The notes under the pieces: model-generated
Told to the model about the DNA's origin: nothing
What the model saw: only the letters and a program-made list of their open reading frames with translations
The model's database searches: none
Translations under genes and position numbers: made by a program
Shown here: positions 18,383 through 26,600 of the stretch, piece by piece
Numbering within the stretch: position 1 is the stretch's first letter
Layout of the letters: each line of letters starts with the position of its first letter
Source: Bacteroidota bacterium
GTDB taxonomy: Bacteria > Bacteroidota > Bacteroidia > Cytophagales > Cyclobacteriaceae
DNA length: 64,000 nucleotides
Assembly: GCA_018266055.1 (NCBI GenBank)
Contig: JAFDYT010000001.1
Span: forward strand, 1 to 64,000
Direction of reading: 5' to 3'

Positions 18383-19243
18383 TTAAAAAACCTTTAGACT
18401 GAGGTCGAGGCTTTTCACAGAATGTGTGAGCGCACCGATAGAAATATAATCTACACCACATTCGGCTACTTCTGTCAAATTGCTTTCGGTAATTCCTCCG
18501 CTGGCTTCCGTTTTGCATTGATGGTTTACCATAGCTACCGCTTCTTTCATCATGATGGTGCTCATGTTATCGAGCATGATCACGTCCACCGCATGCGTAG
18601 CGAGGGCTTCTTTTACTTCGTTCAGGTTGCGCGTTTCTACTTCGATGAGCAAATCTTTTTGATGATCTTTCAAATAATTCACGGTCAGGCCGACGGCTTT
18701 TGCAATGCCTCCCGAAACATCGAGGTGATTATCTTTCAGCATGATCATGTCATAAAGCGCAAAGCGATGATTGCGCCCACCGCCAATCGCTACCGCCCAT
18801 TTTTCAAGTAAGCGAAAGTTAGGTGTCGTCTTTCGTGTGTCGAGGAGTTGCGTGCGCGTATTTTTTATCAGCTCGCCAAGGTGATGTGTTTTGGTGGCGA
18901 TGCCGCTCATGCGTTGCATGCAATTGAGCACAAGTCGTTCGGCCGAAAGAATGGCTCTCGCATTACCCGAAACCTCAAAAGCTACTTCGCCTTTAAGCAC
19001 GGAGTCGCCGTCTTTTTTATAAACTGAAAGTAAAAGCGTTGGGTCGATGGCGTGAAAGATTTTTTCGGCCAACTCAATTCCCGCAATAATGCCGTCGTCT
19101 TTTACGAGTAGTTTTGCTTTGGTAATTTTTTCTTGTGGAATGGTGGCCAGCGACGAATGATCGCCTTCGCCAATGTCTTCGTCAAGGGCAGTGTGTATGA
19201 ATTGGGCTATGGCAGCTTCCGTCAGGTAAGCGGGTCGGTTCAT
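18383..19243 (-). CDS. nadC: Nicotinate-nucleotide diphosphorylase (quinolinate phosphoribosyltransferase)
   Basis: NadC turns quinolinate and PRPP into nicotinate mononucleotide, the step before NadD. The 286 residues include the family marks NCMQRMSGIATKT, LDTRKTTPNFR and GGGRNHRFALYDMIMLKDNH, and the barrel end SGGITESNLTEVAECGVDYIS. The ATG overlaps the stop of the DUF4783 gene as ATGA. nadA and nadB are not in the window. Confidence 0.96.
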   Translation of the reverse strand: MNRPAYLTEAAIAQFIHTALDEDIGEGDHSSLATIPQEKITKAKLLVKDDGIIAGIELAEKIFHAIDPTLLLSVYKKDGDSVLKGEVAFEVSGNARAILSAERLVLNCMQRMSGIATKTHHLGELIKNTRTQLLDTRKTTPNFRLLEKWAVAIGGGRNHRFALYDMIMLKDNHLDVSGGIAKAVGLTVNYLKDHQKDLLIEVETRNLNEVKEALATHAVDVIMLDNMSTIMMKEAVAMVNHQCKTEASGGITESNLTEVAECGVDYISIGALTHSVKSLDLSLKVF

Positions 19244-19626
19244 TCTTTGGTGAAGCTCATTTCATGAATGAGGTAAGCGCCTTCCACTTCGCGCATGCGC
19301 ATAAGCACGTTGAAGCTGTCAGCACCACTTTGAAATTTGCCAATGGCAAATTGCAACCCGCCTTTTGAAGCACCGCTGTGAACGATGGAGAAATCAGTAG
19401 GTGCGTGCTTTTTGAAAAAATCACGCAACACAAATTCAGCCTGCGCTTTGCTGTAAGTGGCCACTTCGCCTTCCAGATTCAATACAATGCTCGTGTTAAA
19501 ATATTTTACGAGCTCTTTGGCGTTGCCCGCTTTCACTGCATCTTTCATCGGGTTGAAGATCGTGGATTGTGCACGTCCTTCGCCAAAAGCAACGATCAGA
19601 CAGACAATAAGGAATACTTTTTTCAT
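19240..19626 (-). CDS. DUF4783 family secreted protein
   Basis: The 128-residue protein has a signal peptide (MKKVFLIVCLIVAFGEGRAQ) and a domain with the pattern of DUF4783: FNPMKDAVKAGNAKELVKYF, LEGEVATYSKAQAEFVLRDF, HSGASKGGLQFAIGKF and YLIHEMSFTKE. The fold looks NTF2-like. The function is unknown. Its overlap with nadC (ATGA) is a position often seen in Bacteroidota from memory. It lies 47 bp after the PrsW gene. Confidence 0.8.
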   Translation of the reverse strand: MKKVFLIVCLIVAFGEGRAQSTIFNPMKDAVKAGNAKELVKYFNTSIVLNLEGEVATYSKAQAEFVLRDFFKKHAPTDFSIVHSGASKGGLQFAIGKFQSGADSFNVLMRMREVEGAYLIHEMSFTKE

Positions 19627-19673
19627 TGTATTAATTCACACCAAAATTATGCCATTGTTGGCGAAGGAAAAAA

Positions 19674-20390
19674 TCATTCATTTTTGGCCATTTCACCGGT
19701 TTTTTCCTCTATTATAAATGGCGAATTGCGTTGATGCCGCTGGATCGCCTTTCTCGACAACCAGATGCCAATGGCTAATGCGCCGGCCGCTCCTACCCAA
19801 AGTCCGGGAACAAAAGAAATAAACCAGAAGTAATCGTACGCCCCGTGGAAAAGTGTGGCGATCATCAGCCCGTACCACGCGTAATGTTCTTTTCCTTTAT
19901 TGAATTTGGCGATGCCGAGAAAATAGCCCATCAATACTGCAAACGAAGCATGGCCGGGCACCGCGGTAAACATACGCATCAGTCCGGTGGCTAAACCGTT
20001 ATCGCTTTGCATCACATAAATGATGTTTTCGAAACTGGCAAAACCAAGGCTTACACTTACGGCATAGACAATTCCATCGAAAGGTTCATTGAAATTTTTG
20101 TTTGGATAAAGCACCCAACGAACAAATATGAATTTGCTGAATTCCTCAATCAGGGCAACAAGGATAAAAGCATGAATCGCCTGATCCGTTAAACTTTTTT
20201 GATTGATAGGAACAATCTTATCCACCGGATAGCTGATCAAGTATGTGATCAATGTACTCACAATACCCATGAGGAAACTTGCGATGAGCCAACGGATGGG
20301 CTCGCGCTCGTACTTATCTTTTACGTAGATGTACCACCCTATGGCTGCACCCGGAGCCAATGCGAGTGCAAGCAGAAAAAGGGAGTTCAT
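19674..20390 (-). CDS. PrsW-family intramembrane metalloprotease
   Basis: The 238-residue protein has about seven to eight hydrophobic segments. The family motifs are present: EEFSK at 82-86 (E-E-x-x-K), Glu121 in FASFENIIY, His147 in VPGHASFAV and the H-x3-D of FHGAYDY near 182. In Bacillus, PrsW cuts the membrane anti-sigma RsiW. Here an ECF sigma and anti-sigma lie 2 kb away, but that anti-sigma has no membrane segment, so it is unlikely to be the target. It starts 10 bp after the thioredoxin-fold gene. Confidence 0.9.
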   Translation of the reverse strand: MNSLFLLALALAPGAAIGWYIYVKDKYEREPIRWLIASFLMGIVSTLITYLISYPVDKIVPINQKSLTDQAIHAFILVALIEEFSKFIFVRWVLYPNKNFNEPFDGIVYAVSVSLGFASFENIIYVMQSDNGLATGLMRMFTAVPGHASFAVLMGYFLGIAKFNKGKEHYAWYGLMIATLFHGAYDYFWFISFVPGLWVGAAGALAIGIWLSRKAIQRHQRNSPFIIEEKTGEMAKNE

Positions 20391-20400
20391 CTTTTTAAAA

Positions 20401-20949
20401 TTAGTTTTCGATTACGGCCTCAATGGATTCCATTTTGGCGTCGCTGAATCGCCCTTCGGTGGCAAACACTATTTTACCGTCAGGGTCTAACACAAAGAAA
20501 TAGGGGATGTCGCGTCGTTCAAAGTCGAGCTCGTCTTTGTATTTTCTCAATTCACCTTTGTAAAACAAAATATACGGCAACAATTTCGGGTCAACATTTT
20601 TCATAGCCTTTCTTTTGGCCGTGCCTGTCGCTGCTGCATTTACTCCTGTGAACATGGGCACAAAATAAACATTCACATCATAGCTGATGCTTTGCATCAT
20701 GCCGGTTTGCTTTTCGATAAAGGTAGAATACACCGGACCGAACCATGAGTTAAGTTCGTCTTCCGATTTCTTTGAATAGGCGAGGCCAATCAGCGTGTAT
20801 TTGCCTTTCACATCCAGGGGTAGATTTACCTTCTTATCTTCTACGGTTTCGGCAGTCATGTCGGGAAATTGTTTGCCAATGACTTGCCCCATAAGTTTAT
20901 GGCCGCACCAACTTAGACACAAAAGGACAGCGAATGCTTTTCGGATCAT
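20401..20949 (-). CDS. Secreted thioredoxin-fold protein without redox cysteines
   Basis: The 182-residue protein has a signal peptide (MIRKAFAVLLCLSWCGHKLMG, cut near residue 21). The mature part has a thioredoxin-like order: PDMTAETVEDKKVNLPLDVK, then KYTLIGLAYSKKSEDELNSW where TlpA-like proteins have a C-x2-C, then YFFVLDPDGKIVFATEG. No cysteine remains in the mature protein, so it cannot act as a thiol oxidoreductase. The pattern also recalls ATP10-like proteins, but that is only a guess. It heads the PrsW operon. Confidence 0.7.
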   Translation of the reverse strand: MIRKAFAVLLCLSWCGHKLMGQVIGKQFPDMTAETVEDKKVNLPLDVKGKYTLIGLAYSKKSEDELNSWFGPVYSTFIEKQTGMMQSISYDVNVYFVPMFTGVNAAATGTAKRKAMKNVDPKLLPYILFYKGELRKYKDELDFERRDIPYFFVLDPDGKIVFATEGRFSDAKMESIEAVIEN

Positions 20950-21071
20950 AGACCGAAGGTAGTAAATCCTGAGCTTAATTTATTTAAACGGCCAGAGTTT
21001 TAAGCACGATAACTTGTAGTCTAGAAACCTGCAATTGAGTAGCCTGAGCACAGTCTTTTTGAAATCAAACT

Positions 21072-22259
21072 CTACTCCACGCGCTCAATAATCTTTCCTG
21101 ACTTCTTGTTTTTCAGGATTACTTTTTTGGCGCCGTAGTGTGTCACTTCTTCTTTTACGAGATAATGATCGTCGTCGTACGATTGCAGGTGGCTGTCTTT
21201 GCCTACGCCGGTACGCCCACGCCACACGCTGAGTTGCACAGGCTCCCATAATTTTGTTTTTGCAGACTTGTACGCGGCATCCAAAACCGAATTCACCACA
21301 TAGCCATCGTAAAATGTTTCTTTCGGTTGTGTTCCTTTTTCCATGGCGTCAAACATATCCATGAACATGTGGTTGTAACCAAGTTCATTCAACTCATCAC
21401 CCACGGGAAATAACCAGCCCGAGTTGCTTTCGGCTTTTTCAGAAAGATAACCTTCGCTTTTACCGGTTGTAAACATTTCGAAGCCGGTGCGCAGAAAACT
21501 GTTTACCCAAATTGTTCCTTCGGTGCCCATCACCTCGTCCCGAAGGTCAAGGCCGCCGCGGAATGTCCAGCTCACTTCAAATTGTGCAATGGCTCCGTTT
21601 TCATATTTGATCAACCCGATGGCGTGATCTTCTGCATCGATTGGCTTCACTTGGGTGTCGGCCCAGCACATCACCTCAATGGGTTTAATGTCTTTGCCAA
21701 TATAGCTTCGCGTGATCTCCACGCAATGGCAGCCGAGATCAAGAATGCAACCACCTCCAGCTTGCTCTATATCCCAGAACCAATCGCTGTGCGGGCCGGG
21801 GTGAGTCTCGCGCGATTTGGCCCAGAGTATTCTTCCCAGCGCTCCCTTCTTCACGCTGTCGTGCGCTTTGATAAACTTGGGTGTGTACACAAGGTCTTCC
21901 AGGTAGCCATTGAAGATGCCCGCTTTCTCTACGGCCAGCAACATACGTTCCGCTTCGGCGGCATTGCGGCCAAGCGGTTTAGTGGTGATTACCGCCTTTT
22001 TGTGTTTGCAACACAGGTTCACGGCCTCTTCGTGCAGGTGGTTGGGCAACGCAATACACACCACCTGTACGTCGGGGCGTGCGATGGCTTCTTCCATAGA
22101 GGTGGCCACAAAACCAACCTTGTAGTCGGAGGCAAATTTTCTGGCGCTTTCTTCCTTACGGGAATAGATGCTTACGATTTTGTCTTTGCTGCGGTATCCT
22201 TGAATAGAGTCGGCATAGAAGCGGCCGATAAAGCCGGAGCCTAACATGGCAATGTTCAT
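21072..22259 (-). CDS. Gfo/Idh/MocA-family oxidoreductase
   Basis: The 395-residue enzyme starts with a Rossmann motif, MNIAMLGSGFIGRFYADSI, followed by CIALPNHLHEEAV and the conserved TTKPLGRNAAEAERM (EKP-like) motif. The C-terminal domain includes GGGCILDLGCHCVEITRSYI with the catalytic-site D and H. Such enzymes oxidise sugars or inositols with NAD(P); the substrate cannot be inferred. Its ATG is 5 bp after the stop of the 200-residue hypothetical gene, so it is the third gene of that operon. Confidence 0.9.
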   Translation of the reverse strand: MNIAMLGSGFIGRFYADSIQGYRSKDKIVSIYSRKEESARKFASDYKVGFVATSMEEAIARPDVQVVCIALPNHLHEEAVNLCCKHKKAVITTKPLGRNAAEAERMLLAVEKAGIFNGYLEDLVYTPKFIKAHDSVKKGALGRILWAKSRETHPGPHSDWFWDIEQAGGGCILDLGCHCVEITRSYIGKDIKPIEVMCWADTQVKPIDAEDHAIGLIKYENGAIAQFEVSWTFRGGLDLRDEVMGTEGTIWVNSFLRTGFEMFTTGKSEGYLSEKAESNSGWLFPVGDELNELGYNHMFMDMFDAMEKGTQPKETFYDGYVVNSVLDAAYKSAKTKLWEPVQLSVWRGRTGVGKDSHLQSYDDDHYLVKEEVTHYGAKKVILKNKKSGKIIERVE

Positions 22260-22264
22260 AGTGG

Positions 22265-22867
22265 TTATTCCTTTATTTTAAGTTCAACAATTTCTTTGAG
22301 GCTGAGGTACCCTTTGGCCTTGGCCACGTAATACTCAACGTTTCGGTATTTTAATGACACATTCTTTCCAATCAATTTTTTAGGATCGCTGACAAAACTG
22401 TCAGACCCGCTGAAGTTCGACAGCCAGATTACCCGACGATCTTGTCCTTCTTCATCGTGCACAATCACGTAAACAAAGTCTTCAATTTCTACCGATTTTA
22501 TTTTACCGGTAACGGTGATCCCTTTCTCATCGTCGTCGGTATCCATAAACACTTTGAAGACCGAAGGACAAATGGGCGCCATCAGCATTCCTACCTTTTT
22601 GCCAAACTCAGTCATCGCCGCCTGATCAGAGATGTCTATTTCAACTTTGTTTTTGTTGATGGCATCAAGCATGCAGATGCCCAGTTCGCCTTCAATCTCT
22701 CCTTTCGATTTGTTGGCGAGATTTTGCTTACTGATGCAGTCGCAGGTTTCCTGCGCTATCTTTTTATTGACATCATCTTGAGCCAGAAGTATTCCACACG
22801 ACAATAGGGCCAGGGAAAAAGCAATCACGAATCGGGCGGACCGACTTCTGATGATAAAGTGATTCAT
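22265..22867 (-). CDS. Exported hypothetical protein with CxC motif and OB-like C-terminal part
   Basis: The 200-residue protein has an N-terminal signal or anchor (residues 13-30, FVIAFSLALLSCGILLAQ). After it, CDCISKQN, GICMLDAINKNK and APICPSVF bear four cysteines spaced over 80 residues, so disulfides or metal binding are possible. The last 85 residues are a strand-rich unit (VTGKIKSVEIEDFVYVIV, RRVIWLSNF, LIGKNVSLKYRNVEYYV) that looks like an OB barrel. I do not recognise a named family. Its ATG overlaps the upstream barrel gene's stop as ATGA, and the oxidoreductase gene follows after 5 bp. Confidence 0.65.
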   Translation of the reverse strand: MNHFIIRSRSARFVIAFSLALLSCGILLAQDDVNKKIAQETCDCISKQNLANKSKGEIEGELGICMLDAINKNKVEIDISDQAAMTEFGKKVGMLMAPICPSVFKVFMDTDDDEKGITVTGKIKSVEIEDFVYVIVHDEEGQDRRVIWLSNFSGSDSFVSDPKKLIGKNVSLKYRNVEYYVAKAKGYLSLKEIVELKIKE

Positions 22868-23505
22868 TCGTTGGTGGGTTTCTTGAATTTATAAATCAGA
22901 GCAACCTGAAGTGCGCGGTTAGTGATTTTGGTAGAGTACGTAATTCCGAAAACAGGATTTGAGTTGCTGTCATTAAGCCAGATATTTTTTATGCCGATGC
23001 AATAGCTCGCGTTAAGCGCAAAATTTTTGAAAATCGTGTGTTCGGCTCCAACAATAAATCCCCAGTCGTTTTTGTGGTAGGTCTTGGTGATATCCTGATT
23101 AAATAATTTTGTGTTGTTCAAAGTGAAGCTCACATACGATCCGGCTTGAACGAAAAGATTTTTATAGACCTGATAAGAGGCCGTCAACGGAATAGTAAAA
23201 TAATTGATGTCGACATCAGAGCCCATCGAGCCGACCTTTTTGTAGCCAAGCGAGTTGTAGCGGGCATAAATGCGAATAGACAACGGGTCAGAAATCTTTT
23301 GATTGTAGAAAATGGAAATCGTAGGCTTCACCGCGTTCGACAAAAATGAAACTCCACCCGAAGTGCCATTACTATAAGTGGTTATGGAGTATATCCGTTG
23401 GTTCGACACATTAATTCCGGCATCCACACCGAAAAATGACTTCTGGCAAATTGCCGCCGCCGAAACAACAAGCAACAGAAGAAATAGGCTCAGAGATTTT
23501 GACAT
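22864..23505 (-). CDS. Small outer-membrane beta-barrel protein
   Basis: From the ATG at 23505 the protein has 213 residues with signal peptide MSKSLSLFLLLLVVSAAAICQ. The rest alternates hydrophobic and polar residues as in 8-10-strand barrels: FFGVDAGINVSNQ, LSIRIYARYNSLGYKK, YFTIPLTASYQVYKNLFVQA and a final ALQVALIYKFKKPTNE. It fits the OMP_b-brl group. A GTG at 23550 would add 15 residues, less likely. It is the first gene of the operon with the CxC protein and the oxidoreductase. Its upstream region of 167 bp is shared with gltB. Confidence 0.8.
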   Translation of the reverse strand: MSKSLSLFLLLLVVSAAAICQKSFFGVDAGINVSNQRIYSITTYSNGTSGGVSFLSNAVKPTISIFYNQKISDPLSIRIYARYNSLGYKKVGSMGSDVDINYFTIPLTASYQVYKNLFVQAGSYVSFTLNNTKLFNQDITKTYHKNDWGFIVGAEHTIFKNFALNASYCIGIKNIWLNDSNSNPVFGITYSTKITNRALQVALIYKFKKPTNE

Positions 23506-23672
23506 GGATTTCAAAGTTAGATTTTTTTTCCTTCCTACAACCGATTTCACTACTGACTGTTAGTTTGTTTTTAAAATTATTTTAAAAAATCCCAGTCGCA
23601 TTTTCGCATCCTATTTTTCATTGCCGTAAATTTAGAGGCTCCACGAGTGTGTAATTTAAATTTTGTAAAGAA

Positions 23673-26600
23673 TTGAAAGACGTGAACAACATTGGATTGT
23701 ACGATCCCTCCTTCGAAAAAGACTCTTGCGGTGTAGGCTTTGTGGCAAACATCAAAGGAAGAAAATCGCATCAGATTGTTTCCGACGCGCTGACTATGCT
23801 TGAACGCATGGAGCACCGTGGCGCATGCGGTTGTGAACCTAACACTGGCGATGGTGCCGGTATTTTGATTCAGGTACCTCACGAATTTTTTACCAGCGAG
23901 TGCAGCAAACTCGGCATGAAACTTCCGGCCTTCGGCCAATACGGCGTGGGCCTTGTATTTTTTCCGCGTGATCCTAAAGTGCGCGAAGAATGCCGGACGG
24001 TGCTCAACCGTCAAATCAAAAAAATGAAAATGTCGCTTCTTGGCTATCGCGTGTTGCCCACCAACCACGGCGACTTGGGCGATACGGCGCTTGCGTCTGA
24101 ACCCGTGATGGAGCAGGTGTTCATCAAGCGCATTGACAGCGGCACTGACCCCGAAGATTTTGAGCGCAAACTTTTTATCCTTCGAAAGTATTCAACGCAC
24201 ATCATCACCGAGTCGGTGAAAGGAGTTGACAACCAATTTTATTTTTCGTCTCTTTCGTATAAGACTATTGCCTACAAAGGCATGCTCACCTCTGGGCAAC
24301 TACGGTACTATTTTGCAGACCTTGAAAACGAAGAAGTAGTTTCGGCCCTGGCAGTTATTCATTCACGTTTCTCCACCAATACTTTCCCGTCGTGGAGGTT
24401 GGCGCAGCCGTTCCGCTACATAGCGCACAACGGGGAGATCAACACCGTGCAGGGAAACATCAACTGGCTGAAATCAAAAGAAGCGTTTTTTGCTTCGCCT
24501 TATTTTACGCCGGAAGAAATCAACATGATTCTTCCGATCTGTAACCCTAAGCAATCCGACTCGTCTAATCTGGATAACACCATCGAGTTGCTGGTGCATG
24601 CTGGCCGCTCGCTTCCTCATGTGATGATGATGCTTATTCCCGAAGCATGGGATGGCAACGAAAACATGAGTCAGGAGAAAAAAGATTTTTACGAATACCA
24701 CGCCAACCTGATGGAGCCGTGGGATGGCCCGGCGTCGATCACCTTCACCGATGGGAAAATTGTAGGCGCTACGTTGGATCGGAACGGACTTCGTCCGTCG
24801 CGCTTTGTAGTTACTGACGACGACACCGTAATCATGGCCAGCGAAGTAGGCGTGCTCGATGTCGATCAATCAAAAGTGGTACTGAAAGGTCGCTTGCAGC
24901 CCGGCAAAATGTTTGTGGTCGATCTCGAACAAGGCCGCATCATCAGCGACGATGAATTGAAAAAGAATATTTGTTCGCGCAAGCCATACGGCAAATGGGT
25001 GAAAGAAAATAAAGTGAAACTGAGCGACCTGCCCGAGCCAGGCGGTAGTTTCCACAAGTACGATCCCGTTACTTTTTTGAAACGTCAGATTTCGTTTGGC
25101 TACACCTCCGAAGATTTGCGCGTGATCCTCGCACAGATGTGCGAAACCGGCAAAGAAGCGCTCGGCTCTATGGGCAACGATACGCCGCTGGCGGTGCTGT
25201 CGCAGCAGGCACAACACCTGTCTAGCTACTTCAAGCAACTCTTCGCGCAAGTAACCAACCCGCCGATTGACTCTATTCGCGAGCGATTGGTAATGTCATT
25301 GTCAACGCACGTGGGCGGCTCATTGAATTTGTTGGAAGAATCTCCCGAGCATTGCATCACGCTGGAGTTGCCAACACCCGTGCTCACGAACAACGAAGTA
25401 GAAAAAATTCGCTACATCGATCACAGGCATTTACAAACGAAAACAATCTACACGTACTTCAAGGCCGACGGCGAACCGGGCTCCCTTGAAAAAGGATTGA
25501 GCCGCGTTTGTCAATACGTGACCGACGCTATTGAAGACGGATTCACCATCATCATCTTATCCGACAGAAGCTTTGACAGCGGGCACGCGCAGATCCCGTC
25601 GTTGCTAGCTGTGGCAGCGGTGCATCACGACCTGATCCGCAAAGGTCTTCGCGGAAAAGTAGGGTTGCTGGTGGAAGCCGGCGACGTGTGGGAAACCCAT
25701 CATTTTGCTACGCTCATTGGCTACGGCGCTTCCGGCGTGAATCCCTATCTGGTGTATCAGACCATTCACGACATGAAGAAGAAAAATCTTCTCAGCGAAG
25801 GTCTTACCGAAGAGAAAGCGATTTACAATTATAAGAAAGCCGTTGGCGGCGAGTTGCTCAAGATTATGAGCAAGATGGGCATCAGCACGCTGCAATCGTA
25901 TCACGGCGCTCAGATTTTTGAAGCGCTTGGCATTAGCAAAGAAGTAGTCGATCAATATTTCACCGGAACGGTTTCGCGCATCGGCGGTCTTCGTCTGGAT
26001 GACATTGCCATGGAAGCGCTGGCCAAGCACAAACTTGCATTTCCTAAAACCAGCAACACCACTCAGCGTCTGGCGGTGGGCGGCGTGTATCAGTGGAAGC
26101 AGCGCGGCGAATCGCACTTGTTCAATCCGCAGACTATCCATTTGTTGCAGCAGTCGACCAAGACCAACGATTATTCGCTCTTCAAAAAATATTCGCAACT
26201 CATCAACGAGCAGAGCAGCAAGTCAATCACACTTCGCAGCATTCTCAAATTCAAAAAAGGAAAATCCATTCCGATTGAAGAAGTAGAGCCGAAGGAAAGT
26301 ATTTTCAAACGCTTTGCTACCGGCGCGATGTCGTTCGGATCTATCTCGCACGAGGCACACAGCACACTTGCCATTGCCATGAACCGTATTGGCGGGAAAA
26401 GCAACTGCGGTGAAGGTGGCGAAGATGAAATTCGCTTCAAGCGCAAAGAAAATGGCGATTGGGAAAACTCCGCGATCAAGCAAGTAGCTTCCGGCCGCTT
26501 CGGTGTGACGAGTTATTACCTCACCAATGCTAAAGAACTTCAGATCAAAATGGCGCAAGGCGCAAAGCCTGGCGAAGGAGGACAATTGCCCGGCCACAAA

